Of a stretch of DNA of 64,000 bases, positions 23,145 to 32,183 are shown in pieces. Below the pieces are notes generated by a model. That model was not told where the DNA came from, did not search any database, and was given only the letters and a program-made list of their open reading frames with translations. Both the position numbers and the translations under genes were made by a program. Each line of letters begins with the position of its first letter. The stretch's first letter is position 1. The stretch covers positions 1-64,000 of the forward strand of contig JAGOPY010000015.1 in the NCBI GenBank assembly GCA_017991835.1. The letters run 5' to 3'. The DNA comes from Bacteroidales bacterium (GTDB lineage: Bacteria; Bacteroidota; Bacteroidia; Bacteroidales; JAGOPY01).

Positions 23145-24995
23145 ATGGCTGTTAATTTATTTAAGAAGAGATTCTTACGACTATTTGCCCTTACAATCCC
23201 GTTCATTTTATTGACCTGCTTTACTTTTTCCGGATCCGGCCAGGAAACGGAAACCAGCGAGATAATTATGCCGGACAGCCTTACCACTGCCGACTCGATC
23301 AGCCCGGTGGGATTACAATTGATCAATGACGCCACCCAGGCAGAGAAGATCGTGAATGAATCGGTGACTATCGGGATGCTCGACAGCCTGGCTTCAATCC
23401 CTTATTTTAAGGAGTATTATTTTAATACGGATACCGCAATCCTGAACGTCTATGATTTTCCCAACGGTCATGTGCCGGTTTATCCCGATTCGGTATACAA
23501 AGCAAGAATTGAAAAGCTTAACCAGGAAACGCCGCTGGATCTTACTTATAATGAATCAGTAAAATCTTTTATTGAACTTTATGCGGTCAGAAAGCGCATG
23601 CTTACATCTAAGGTCTTGGGATTGAAAGAGATCTATTTCCCACTTTTTGAAGAATACCTGGATAAATATGATATCCCGCTCGAAATGAAGTACCTGGCCA
23701 TAGTCGAATCGGCCCTGAACCCTACCGCAGGTTCGCGCGCCGGCGCCAAAGGATTATGGCAGTTTATGTACCATACGGGAAAACTATACGGGCTGAAGGT
23801 CACCTCGCTGACCGACGACCGGTTCGACCCTTACCTGGCTACTGACGCCGCATGCCGACATATGCGCGATCTCTACGCTATGTTCGGCGATTGGAACCTC
23901 GTGATGGCTGCCTATAACTCGGGCGCCGGAAATGTCACCAAAGCCATCCGCCGGGCGGGCGGAATTAAGGATTATTGGGCTATCTGGCCCTTTCTGCCAA
24001 AGGAAACAAGAGGCTATGTCCCCGCTTTTATTGCGGTGAATTATGTCATGAGTTACGCGCCCGAACATAATCTTTATCCGCTGGATCCGGGAATACTTTA
24101 CAATGGGATCGATACCGTGGTCGTAACCCAGCCGCTGGCATTCGACCAGTTATCCGAGTTTCTGAACATCTCAAGGGAGGAGCTGGCTTTCCTGAATCCC
24201 ATCTTTAAATCGGATCTTATTCCGGCGTATAATGGGAAAACATTCAGTTTGAGGTTGCCGCGCGAATTAGCGGTGAAATTCGCTGAAAATGAACAGGCTA
24301 TTTATAATTATAAAAGCCGGAGCGGCCTGGAAAAAGAAAAACTGATCTCCGAAATCAAGAAAGCCACCGACAGGCAGTACCATACGGTCAGAACCGGGGA
24401 AAGCCTGGGCCTTATTGCCAGGAAATACGGCGTAAGCGTCAAACAGATACAGCAGTGGAATAACATGAAAGGCACGATGATCCATCCGGGACAGCAACTC
24501 ATCATTATGCCTTCAAGCGGGTATGCCTCCACCACGCCTTCGTCGCCTTCCACTTCCAAAACAGCAAAACCGGCCAGTGATCCTCCCGCAGCGGAACAAA
24601 AAAACCAGGAAGCCACCCCGGAACCGGTCACACAGCCTGAACCGGAATTCCATACGGTCAGAAGCGGGGAGAGCCTAGCCATTATCGCTCAGAAACATCA
24701 TTGCTCGGTCGACGATCTGAAGAAATGGAATAACCTCTCGTCGAACATGATCCACCCGAACCAGAAGTTGAAGACTTCCGGCAGTAAACCATCTCCGGCT
24801 AATAACGCCGGCAACACAGCAACGGGTACTGATGTTACTTATATATACCATACGGTGAAAAAAGGGGATACCCTGTGGGATATTGCCCAGCAATATAAGG
24901 GAGTGACGGTTGAGGATATAAAAAAATGGAATAACCTCGGAAATTCATCAAAACTCCAGGTCGGACAGAAGTTGAAAATCGCGAAAAACGGCTGA
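23145..24995 (+). CDS. Lytic murein transglycosylase with three LysM domains (MltD-like)
   Basis: A 616-residue secreted cell-wall enzyme: signal peptide (about 8-30), a GH23 transglycosylase domain with the catalytic glutamate in YLAIVESALNP (about 185-195) and AAYNSGAGN, then LysM repeats starting at HTVRTGESL, HTVRSGESL and HTVKKGDTL in the last 220 residues. Proline-rich linkers separate the LysM units. It cleaves peptidoglycan glycan strands. A TTG one codon earlier could be read as start; the ATG at 23145 is preferred. Confidence 0.93.
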   Translation: MAVNLFKKRFLRLFALTIPFILLTCFTFSGSGQETETSEIIMPDSLTTADSISPVGLQLINDATQAEKIVNESVTIGMLDSLASIPYFKEYYFNTDTAILNVYDFPNGHVPVYPDSVYKARIEKLNQETPLDLTYNESVKSFIELYAVRKRMLTSKVLGLKEIYFPLFEEYLDKYDIPLEMKYLAIVESALNPTAGSRAGAKGLWQFMYHTGKLYGLKVTSLTDDRFDPYLATDAACRHMRDLYAMFGDWNLVMAAYNSGAGNVTKAIRRAGGIKDYWAIWPFLPKETRGYVPAFIAVNYVMSYAPEHNLYPLDPGILYNGIDTVVVTQPLAFDQLSEFLNISREELAFLNPIFKSDLIPAYNGKTFSLRLPRELAVKFAENEQAIYNYKSRSGLEKEKLISEIKKATDRQYHTVRTGESLGLIARKYGVSVKQIQQWNNMKGTMIHPGQQLIIMPSSGYASTTPSSPSTSKTAKPASDPPAAEQKNQEATPEPVTQPEPEFHTVRSGESLAIIAQKHHCSVDDLKKWNNLSSNMIHPNQKLKTSGSKPSPANNAGNTATGTDVTYIYHTVKKGDTLWDIAQQYKGVTVEDIKKWNNLGNSSKLQVGQKLKIAKNG

Positions 24996-25040
24996 TATTC
25001 AGCAAATAATCTCTAATCTCGACATTAAAGCTTTCATGTC

Positions 25041-26069
25041 ATGAAAAAGAACCCTCTGAAACTGTTCAACTATTCTGTCGTAACGTTGATGGCTGTTATC
25101 TCCTTTTATTCCTGCCAGTTTGATGATCCAGGCAAAAAGAAGTCGATAGGCGCTGTGAACGAGCTTTTAGTCGTAACCAATGATAAAGCACAGTGGGAAA
25201 GCGCTTTGGGCGATTCGATCCGGGCCGTTTTTGCGGCTCAGATGCCGGCTTTGACGCAACCCGAACCTTACTTTGACCTTATCAATGTCGCCGACGAAAA
25301 CTTTTCAGATATTTTCCAGAAATACCACAACATTTTTATCGCTGACATCAACCCACAGGCACCCGGTGTTAAGTCGGAAACAAACGCGGATGTATGGGCT
25401 GTTCCCCAAAGGGTTATCAGGATTACGGCACCCGATTTATCCTCATTTTACATCGAATTGGCCCGGATGAAGGCAACATTCATGGAAATGTATATTGCCC
25501 TGGAAAGGCAGAGAACACTCAATATCAGCCAGTTATCGGTTAATATGGATCTTTCCCGCGAGGTGGAACAAAAATTCGGAATATCCTTGCCTTTTCCCGG
25601 TGGTTTTTATAAAGCCGGCGAAGCCCCCGGATTCATGTGGATTCGTCATAAAGTGACCAAAGCCAGGCAGGATGTGGAACTTGGCATTATGGTCTACTCA
25701 GCCGACTACCGGGATCAATCGGTCTTCGATCCGCGTCATGTGGTCAAATGGCGAAACCTGGTCACTATGCAATATGTCCCGGGACCATCCCCTTTGTCAT
25801 TTATGAAGGTCTCCGAGGAATATATTCCCCCGGTTTTCGATACCATCACATATTTTCCAGGGGGTTATGCGTTAGAAACCCGGGGCATCTGGGAGGTGGA
25901 AAACGATTTTATGGGAGGCGTGTTCGTCAGCTATACTTTTATTAATCCTGCCGACAATAAAGTCATGACCCTCGACGGGTATGTTTATAATCCTAATGAT
26001 GATAAGAAGAATTTCCTGCGGCAGCTCGAAGCGATCTTTTTCGCGATGAAGTTTTCCTCACCGAATTAA
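25041..26069 (+). CDS. DUF4837 family lipoprotein
   Basis: A 342-residue protein restricted to Bacteroidota. Its N-terminal hydrophobic stretch ends in a lipobox-like FYSC (Cys26), so it should be a lipoprotein. Typical family blocks are IGAVNELLVVTND near the start and the WIRHKVTKARQDVELGIMVYS region. Function is unknown. It starts 45 bases after the transglycosylase and may share its transcript. Confidence 0.85.
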   Translation: MKKNPLKLFNYSVVTLMAVISFYSCQFDDPGKKKSIGAVNELLVVTNDKAQWESALGDSIRAVFAAQMPALTQPEPYFDLINVADENFSDIFQKYHNIFIADINPQAPGVKSETNADVWAVPQRVIRITAPDLSSFYIELARMKATFMEMYIALERQRTLNISQLSVNMDLSREVEQKFGISLPFPGGFYKAGEAPGFMWIRHKVTKARQDVELGIMVYSADYRDQSVFDPRHVVKWRNLVTMQYVPGPSPLSFMKVSEEYIPPVFDTITYFPGGYALETRGIWEVENDFMGGVFVSYTFINPADNKVMTLDGYVYNPNDDKKNFLRQLEAIFFAMKFSSPN

Positions 26070-26083
26070 AGAAAACTTAAAAC

Positions 26084-26485
26084 CTATTTTTCTTTGGCAA
26101 AGATGGTCGTAATGGTCATGTCAGGCCTTGTGGCAATATTGATCAGTTTGCCGTCTTCATATTTCCCAAGCAGGGAGGTCTGATAAGAATCTTTAAACGA
26201 CATATACACCCCGGCCTCTTCCGCTTTATAACTCCATGTCCCCTCCATGATCGTCGAGCCGGCGCGGATTTTCGCTGTTTTGTCCTCAAGGAGTTCGTAA
26301 GAAACCTGCTGAGCGCTTTTCTTTGAAGCTTCTACCTGCTGCTGATCTACCGGTTTGACCGATTCAAACTTAACATCTTCCACTTTCCAGGTACCGGCTA
26401 TTTTTTGCTCCGGTGTTTTGGAACATCCTGCAATAATAACAATCGACAGAATGATGATAAGGATGGCCGAAAGATTTCTTTTCAT
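26084..26485 (-). CDS. Small lipocalin-like lipoprotein
   Basis: A 133-residue lipoprotein: signal sequence ending IIIAGC (lipobox), then a short beta-rich domain with IAGTWKVEDVKFE and MEGTWSYKAEEAGVYMSF, the pattern of the lipocalin-like families of Bacteroidota. Function is not known. It is convergent with the DUF4837 gene and divergent from the TetR gene. The ATG at 26485 gives a normal signal peptide; 26503 would add six residues. Confidence 0.75.
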   Translation of the reverse strand: MKRNLSAILIIILSIVIIAGCSKTPEQKIAGTWKVEDVKFESVKPVDQQQVEASKKSAQQVSYELLEDKTAKIRAGSTIMEGTWSYKAEEAGVYMSFKDSYQTSLLGKYEDGKLINIATRPDMTITTIFAKEK

Positions 26486-26518
26486 CTCTTTATTTTTTGG
26501 CAAAATTATGAAAAAACA

Positions 26519-26550
26519 CTTGACATGAATTAAAATATAGTTTACTTTTG
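26519..26550 (+). promoter_or_regulatory. Predicted promoter of the TetR-efflux operon
   Basis: CTTG (26519-26522), 20 bases, TACTTTTG (26543-26550), a good match to TTTG / TAnnTTTG. Confidence 0.7.
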
Positions 26551-26562
26551 CCCGATCGATTA

Positions 26563-26574
26563 AACCATATGGTT
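26563..26574. promoter_or_regulatory. Predicted TetR operator
   Basis: AACCATATGGTT is a perfect 12-bp palindrome, just downstream of the predicted start site and 29 bases before the TetR start codon. Autorepression by the adjacent regulator is inferred. Confidence 0.6.
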
Positions 26575-26602
26575 AAATAAAAAGGTTAAACTGATTAGTT
26601 AG

Positions 26603-27211
26603 ATGGCATCTCAATACACCGAAACAGAACGCCTGATCCTTGAAGCAGCAAGGAAAGTGTTCCTCGACAAAGGCTTCGACGGGGCCACCATGCAGATGAT
26701 CGCTACCGAAGCAAGGATTAATAAAGCGCTGCTGCATTACTACTTCCGCAGTAAAGACAGGCTGTTTGAAGGGGTTTTTAATGAAGCTTTCGGGAAAATG
26801 GTCCCGGACCTGATGAAAATATTCGCCTCCGAAGCTCCTTTTGATGAAAAGATCAGGACCTTCGTTCATGCCTATATCAGCGCTTTACAAAACTATCCGC
26901 AGATCCCGCTGTTCATCCTGCATGAAATCCACCGCAACCCGGGGCGTATTATTGAATTGATCCGTTCTACCGGAATGAACCCCGATTTTGTGCTGAATGT
27001 CATCCGGAATGAAATAAAGAAAGGCACCATCCGGGATATTGATCCGATGCAGCTTATCACCAATATGATGGCCCTTTGCATTTTCCCTTTCGCAGCCCGG
27101 CCCCTGATCCAGGGTTTCATCTTTAATAATAAGGAAGATGTTTATAATCAATTCCTTGAAAACAGAAAGACCGAAGCAGCCGACTTTATCATTAAAGCCA
27201 TCAAGCCATGA
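26603..27211 (+). CDS. TetR/AcrR-family regulator
   Basis: A 202-residue repressor with the TetR helix-turn-helix (ILEAARKVFLDKGFDGATMQMIATEARINKALLHYYFRSKDRLFEGV, split here only by reading) at residues 10-55 and a helical ligand domain after it. Its stop overlaps the TolC start by four bases (ATGA), so it is the first gene of the export operon, matching the arrangement of CecR with YbhGFSR in enterobacteria. The inducer is unknown. Confidence 0.93.
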   Translation: MASQYTETERLILEAARKVFLDKGFDGATMQMIATEARINKALLHYYFRSKDRLFEGVFNEAFGKMVPDLMKIFASEAPFDEKIRTFVHAYISALQNYPQIPLFILHEIHRNPGRIIELIRSTGMNPDFVLNVIRNEIKKGTIRDIDPMQLITNMMALCIFPFAARPLIQGFIFNNKEDVYNQFLENRKTEAADFIIKAIKP

Positions 27212-28476
27212 AAACAGCTCTTCTCCTCCTTATCGCTACATTCATGCTGACTTCTGCATCTGCACAGTCCGACACCCTGTCGCTCGCTGATTGCCTGTCG
27301 AAAGCCGAAGCCAGCCATCCGCTTTTCCAGCAATATGACCTGCTGGCATCTACCAGCGACCTGAAAGTGAAAAACCTTGGTAAGAACTTCTTTCCGGAAA
27401 TCAATATCAATGGAGATGCCCATTACCAGTCGGATGTGACCGAAATTCCCTTCTCTTCTCCCGCATTTCCAATCGAAGCCCTCGACAAAGACCAGTACAA
27501 AATCTCGCTCGATGTCAGCCAGATGATCTATGATGGCGGTATGACCCGAAAGAACAAGGATATCGAATACATCGAGCACCAGATCAACCGGGCAAATGTC
27601 GGGATCACAATCTACCAGCTCAAAGAACGGATCGTCGGAACGTATTTCAGCATCATTTCGTTGCAGGAAAACCTGAAGATCCTGGCCATCAACCGGGAAA
27701 ACCTGAAGGCCAGGCTGAAAGATGTGGAATCGGGCATCCGGAACGGGGTCATCCTGGCCTCCAACGCCGAAATCCTTAAAGCCGAACTGCTGAAGATCGA
27801 TCAGAAAGAGATCGAAATCAACGCCGGCATCGATCTGGGCTATAAAATACTGTCGGTCTATACGGGAGAGGAGATTTCCCCCGGCACCTTCCTGAATTGG
27901 GCTAACCCGGTCGTAGATATTCATATCTCCGGCAATAACCGGTTGGAGTACTCGCTTTTCGGCCTCCAGGCAGAAAAAACCGATGCCTTGAAAAAACTCG
28001 CTTCATCTAAGCTTGTTCCGCGGTTTTTTGCCTACGGTTCGGCCGGCTACGGGAAACCGGGTTTTAATATGCTGTTGAACGAATTCGACGATTATTATGT
28101 CATCGGGGCTAAGCTCAGCTGGAATGTCTGGAACTGGAACCGGACAAACAATGAAAAGCGGGTTTTCGATCTTCAGAAACAGGTTATCGAATCGAACCGT
28201 AATGCTTTCACCCGAAACCTTTCGGCTGATATGGAGAAACGAATATCGGAGATCGCAAAATATGAAGCGTTGCTGCCCAAAGACCGCGAAATTGCCGGTC
28301 TCAGGGCCGGTATCGTGGAAACCTATGCTTCACAGCTTCAGAACGGTGTGATCACCGCCACGGAGTATATGACAGAGATGAATGCCGAAACGGAAGCAAA
28401 ACTTAACCTGAGATTTCACGAAGTTCAACTCGTCAGGGCAAAATACGAATATCTGGCGGCAGCCGGAAAACTATAA
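27208..28476 (+). CDS. TolC-family outer-membrane efflux protein
   Basis: A 422-residue outer-membrane channel component. The signal peptide (residues 1-21, ending SASAQ) is followed by SLADCLSKAEASHPLF, the usual start of the first helical hairpin, and two long coiled-coil regions (about 110-190 and 330-415). It would complete a tripartite exporter with the HlyD protein and the two permeases that follow. Confidence 0.92.
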   Translation: MKTALLLLIATFMLTSASAQSDTLSLADCLSKAEASHPLFQQYDLLASTSDLKVKNLGKNFFPEININGDAHYQSDVTEIPFSSPAFPIEALDKDQYKISLDVSQMIYDGGMTRKNKDIEYIEHQINRANVGITIYQLKERIVGTYFSIISLQENLKILAINRENLKARLKDVESGIRNGVILASNAEILKAELLKIDQKEIEINAGIDLGYKILSVYTGEEISPGTFLNWANPVVDIHISGNNRLEYSLFGLQAEKTDALKKLASSKLVPRFFAYGSAGYGKPGFNMLLNEFDDYYVIGAKLSWNVWNWNRTNNEKRVFDLQKQVIESNRNAFTRNLSADMEKRISEIAKYEALLPKDREIAGLRAGIVETYASQLQNGVITATEYMTEMNAETEAKLNLRFHEVQLVRAKYEYLAAAGKL

Positions 28477-28478
28477 AC

Positions 28479-29378
28479 ATGATTCTTATGAAAAGTGCAC
28501 TATTTCTTATTTTACCAGTATTGATTATGGTTTCATGCAACCGTAATGAAAAATCGGACGCTTATGGCAACTTTGAAGCCTCGGAGGTGATAGTTTCCTC
28601 CCAATCTAACGGACAAATCAAATACTTAAATATTGAAGAAGGTATGCAAGTGAATGTCGGCGATACAATCGCTATGACCGATACCATCGACCTGAGCCTC
28701 AAGCGCGAACAGCTTATTAGCCAGTCGAAAGTGATCCTGGCCAGGTTGCAGAATATTGATTCGCAGATCAGCGTACAGGAACAACAGAAGAAAAACCTCC
28801 TGGTAGACAGGGAGAGAGTCGGGAACCTGCTCAAAGATGGCGCCGCCACACAGAAACAGATGGACGATATCAGCGGAAACCTCGACCTGATCAGCAAACA
28901 GATCAGGGCCACTGCCGTGCAGAAGGAATCGGTACGCGCCGAACTGGGCACCCTCGAAGCCCAGGTCAGGCAGGTGGAAGAATCGATGAACAAATGCTTC
29001 ATCGTCTCACCGCTGTCGGGTACGGTACTGGTCAAATTTGCCGAAGCCGGTGAAATTACCACCCCGGGAAAACCTGTCTGCAAAGTAGCCAATCTGGAAA
29101 CGCTTGAGCTGAAAGTCTATATCAGCGGCGACCAGCTACCTTACCTCCGGTTGGGAGATAATGTGGATGTGATGATTGATAAAGACAAATCAGGCTTTAC
29201 CAACCTCACTGGACGCGTTTCCTGGATCAGCCCGAAAGCCGAATTCACACCCAAGACCATCCAGACCAAGAAGGAGAGGGTGAACTTGGTCTATGCCGCC
29301 AAAGTGCTGGTCCCGAACGATGGCAGCCTGAAAATCGGCATGCCCGGCGAGATCAATTTCATGCCCGTAACCGACTAG
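28479..29378 (+). CDS. HlyD-family periplasmic adaptor (lipoprotein)
   Basis: A 299-residue membrane-fusion protein. Lipobox MVSC near residue 20, then the first lipoyl half (EASEVIVSSQSNGQIKYL), a long coiled-coil hairpin (about 70-165), the second lipoyl half (FIVSPLSGTVLVKFAEAGE) and a beta-barrel domain. It resembles YbhG. An ATG at 28488 could be the true start. Two bases separate it from tolC. Confidence 0.9.
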   Translation: MILMKSALFLILPVLIMVSCNRNEKSDAYGNFEASEVIVSSQSNGQIKYLNIEEGMQVNVGDTIAMTDTIDLSLKREQLISQSKVILARLQNIDSQISVQEQQKKNLLVDRERVGNLLKDGAATQKQMDDISGNLDLISKQIRATAVQKESVRAELGTLEAQVRQVEESMNKCFIVSPLSGTVLVKFAEAGEITTPGKPVCKVANLETLELKVYISGDQLPYLRLGDNVDVMIDKDKSGFTNLTGRVSWISPKAEFTPKTIQTKKERVNLVYAAKVLVPNDGSLKIGMPGEINFMPVTD

Positions 29379-29390
29379 CTGCAGCCATTA

Positions 29391-30341
29391 ATGGAATCGG
29401 TCCGCATCACCGGCCTCAGTAAGTCATACGGAAAAGTCAGGGCCCTCGACTCGATCAGCCTGTCGGTCGATAAAGGAGAGCTCTTCGGCTTCATTGGGCC
29501 CGACGGATCGGGCAAAACAACATTGTTCCGCATCCTGACAACCCTTTTGCTGCCGGATAGCGGCCAGGCTACCGTCGAAGGTTTCGACACGGTGAAAGAG
29601 TACCGGCATATCAGGAAGATTGCCGGCTATATGCCGGGCCGGTTTTCACTATACCAGGACCTGAGCGTGGAAGAGAACCTGAAATTCTTTGCCAGCATCT
29701 TCAAAACTACTATTCAGGAGAACTACTACCTGATCAGGGATATTTACAGCCAGATAGAACCGTTCAAAGACCGTCCCGCCGGTAAGCTGTCGGGAGGGAT
29801 GAAACAAAAGCTGGCCCTGTCGTGCGCCCTGATCCATAAGCCGGCCGTCCTGTTCCTCGATGAACCGACAACCGGCGTGGATGCCGTTTCGCGTAAAGAA
29901 TTCTGGGACATGCTGGCCCGGCTGAAAAAAGAAGGGATCACGATCCTGGTCTCAACACCTTACATGGACGAAGCAGGCCGATGCGACCGCGTGGCGCTGA
30001 TCCAGCAGGGAAAGATTCTGGGTATCGATACTCCCCGGGGAATTGTTGGTGCATATAAGGATAAACTGCTGGCAGTCAGATCTTCCGGAATGTACAAGCT
30101 GCTGTTCGATGTGCAGGAATTCCCCCGGACAATCCGGGCCTACCGCTCGGGAGAATTTATCCATTGCTCTGTAAAAGATGAAAATGCCGGCGATGAATTG
30201 AGGAATTTCCTGGCCGGAAAAGGGCATGAAATGATCGAAGTCAGAAATATATCTCCCGATGTGGAAGATTGCTTCCTGGCTTTGATGACTAACGACCGAT
30301 CCTTCGGGACTTCACCTTCAGGACAAGCGACCAATGACTAA
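29391..30341 (+). CDS. ABC transporter ATP-binding protein, first of a pair
   Basis: A 316-residue ATPase with Walker A GPDGSGKTT, signature LSGGMKQ and Walker B VLFLDEP. At the H-loop position the histidine is replaced by proline (VSTPYMDEA), so the catalytic switch is missing in this subunit. It overlaps the second ATPase gene by eight bases, suggesting equal expression as a heterodimer. Confidence 0.92.
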   Translation: MESVRITGLSKSYGKVRALDSISLSVDKGELFGFIGPDGSGKTTLFRILTTLLLPDSGQATVEGFDTVKEYRHIRKIAGYMPGRFSLYQDLSVEENLKFFASIFKTTIQENYYLIRDIYSQIEPFKDRPAGKLSGGMKQKLALSCALIHKPAVLFLDEPTTGVDAVSRKEFWDMLARLKKEGITILVSTPYMDEAGRCDRVALIQQGKILGIDTPRGIVGAYKDKLLAVRSSGMYKLLFDVQEFPRTIRAYRSGEFIHCSVKDENAGDELRNFLAGKGHEMIEVRNISPDVEDCFLALMTNDRSFGTSPSGQATND

Positions 30342-31068
30342 CGACCATCATATCATCGAAGTAGAGAACCTCGTCAAGAAATTCGGTTCGTTCGTTGCCA
30401 ACGACCACCTGAACTTCTATGTGAAGAGAGGGGAGATTTTCGGTTTCCTGGGAGCCAACGGCGCCGGAAAAACAACAGCGATCAAAATTTTGTGCGGCTT
30501 GTGGAAACCTACTTCGGGCAGGATTCAAGTCGCCGGGTTCGATGTCTATAAAGAGACGGAAAAGATCAAACGGAATATCGGTTATATGAGCCAGAAGTTC
30601 TCCCTGTATGAAGATATGACGATTGCAGAAAACTTCACATTCTACGGGGGAATTTATGGTATGAGAATGCCCGGGATCAGGAAGAAAATGAGCTTTTTCC
30701 TGGAGAAGCTGGGCATTGTGGAATATAAGGACAGGGTGATCAGCGACCTGCCGCTGGGATGGAAACAGAAACTGGCCTTTTCAATCGCCATCATGCACGA
30801 TCCGGCCATCGTTTTCCTCGATGAACCGACCAGCGGCGTCGATCCATTGACCCGCCGGCAGTTCTGGGACATGATCTATGAAGCGGCCCACGACGGAATT
30901 ACGGTCTTCCTGACTACCCACTACATGGACGAAGCGGAATACTGCGAAAGGGTTTCCATAATGGTCGACGGACGGATTGAAGCTTTGGGAACCCCGGCTG
31001 AACTGAAGAAAGATTTTGTCGCAGATTCCATGGAAGAGGTGTTTATCAGGCTGGCCAGGAAACAATAA
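30334..31068 (+). CDS. ABC transporter ATP-binding protein, second of a pair
   Basis: A 244-residue ATPase with Walker A GANGAGKTT, Walker B IVFLDEP and a normal H-loop (TTHYMDEAE), but a degenerate signature (LPLGWKQ in place of LSGGQ). Combined with the first ATPase this gives one canonical and one degenerate ATP site (see findings). E. coli YbhF holds comparable halves in one chain. Confidence 0.92.
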   Translation: MTNDHHIIEVENLVKKFGSFVANDHLNFYVKRGEIFGFLGANGAGKTTAIKILCGLWKPTSGRIQVAGFDVYKETEKIKRNIGYMSQKFSLYEDMTIAENFTFYGGIYGMRMPGIRKKMSFFLEKLGIVEYKDRVISDLPLGWKQKLAFSIAIMHDPAIVFLDEPTSGVDPLTRRQFWDMIYEAAHDGITVFLTTHYMDEAEYCERVSIMVDGRIEALGTPAELKKDFVADSMEEVFIRLARKQ

Positions 31069-31080
31069 ATAAACAGCAAT

Positions 31081-32181
31081 ATGCGCGGCTTTATCATCAA
31101 AGAATTCTATCATATCTTCCGCGACGTCCGGACGATGATCATCCTTTTCGGGATGCCGGTCATCCAGATCCTGCTGTTCGGCTTCGCGCTGACCAACGAG
31201 ATCCGGAATGCCCGCATCGCCGTTCTGGACCATTCAAAGGATGATGTTACCACTGAGATCATCTCCAGGATAACATCCTCAGGATATTTCATCCTGGATG
31301 AATACCTCGAATCGGAAGAACAGATCGAAGACCTCTTCAGGAAAGGAAAGATCAAAGAAGTGATCATCTTCGAGGAAAATTTTGCAGAAAAACTGGTAAA
31401 AGATAAAACGGCCGGTATCCAGATCATTGGCGACGCTTCCGACCCGAACACGGCCAATCTTCTGGCTAACTACACCAATGCCATCATCAAAGATTACCAG
31501 GCCGGAATGCTGCTCAACCAGGCATCCATCCCGATGGTCATCACCCCGGAACCCAAAATGCTGTTCAATCCGGAACTGAAAGGGGTCTTCATGTTCGTAC
31601 CGGGAATCATCACTATTTTGCTGATGCTGGTCTGTGCCATGATGACCTCGATTTCGATAGCCAAAGAAAAAGAGCTGGGCACAATGGAAATCCTGCTGGT
31701 CTCGCCGCTCAAACCGCTCCAGATCATCCTGGGCAAAGTGACGCCCTATATCCTTCTGTCGCTGATCAATGCCCTTACTATCCTCGCTCTGGGCTACTTT
31801 GTCTTCGGAATGCCCATGCGGGGAAATATTGTACTGCTGCTCCTGGAAACCATCCTCTTCATCATTATGGCCTTATCCATGGGCATCCTGATCTCAACCA
31901 TCGCGAAAACACAGCAGGTGGCCCTGATGGTTTCCCTTGCCGGCCTGATGCTCCCGACCATCCTGCTCTCCGGTTTTATTTTCCCCGTCGAAAATATGCC
32001 CTGGGCACTCCGGACCCTCAGCAATATCATGCCTTCCAAATGGTTTATCATCATCATAAAAAACATAATGCTCAAAGGGATAGATATAACCTATATATGG
32101 AAAGAGACACTCATTCTCGTCTTTATGACGTTGTTCTTCATCACGTTAAGTGTTAAAAACTTTAAAATCCGGCTGGCCTGA
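31081..32181 (+). CDS. ABC-2 type permease, first
   Basis: A 366-residue inner-membrane permease. One N-terminal helix (about 20-38), a large extracytoplasmic domain, then five C-terminal helices from about residue 175 (FVPGIITILLMLVCAMM onward), with the family motif AKEKELGTMEILLVSPL. Corresponds to YbhS/YbhR. It forms the transport channel with the next gene, two bases away. Confidence 0.92.
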   Translation: MRGFIIKEFYHIFRDVRTMIILFGMPVIQILLFGFALTNEIRNARIAVLDHSKDDVTTEIISRITSSGYFILDEYLESEEQIEDLFRKGKIKEVIIFEENFAEKLVKDKTAGIQIIGDASDPNTANLLANYTNAIIKDYQAGMLLNQASIPMVITPEPKMLFNPELKGVFMFVPGIITILLMLVCAMMTSISIAKEKELGTMEILLVSPLKPLQIILGKVTPYILLSLINALTILALGYFVFGMPMRGNIVLLLLETILFIIMALSMGILISTIAKTQQVALMVSLAGLMLPTILLSGFIFPVENMPWALRTLSNIMPSKWFIIIIKNIMLKGIDITYIWKETLILVFMTLFFITLSVKNFKIRLA

Positions 32182-32183
32182 CC

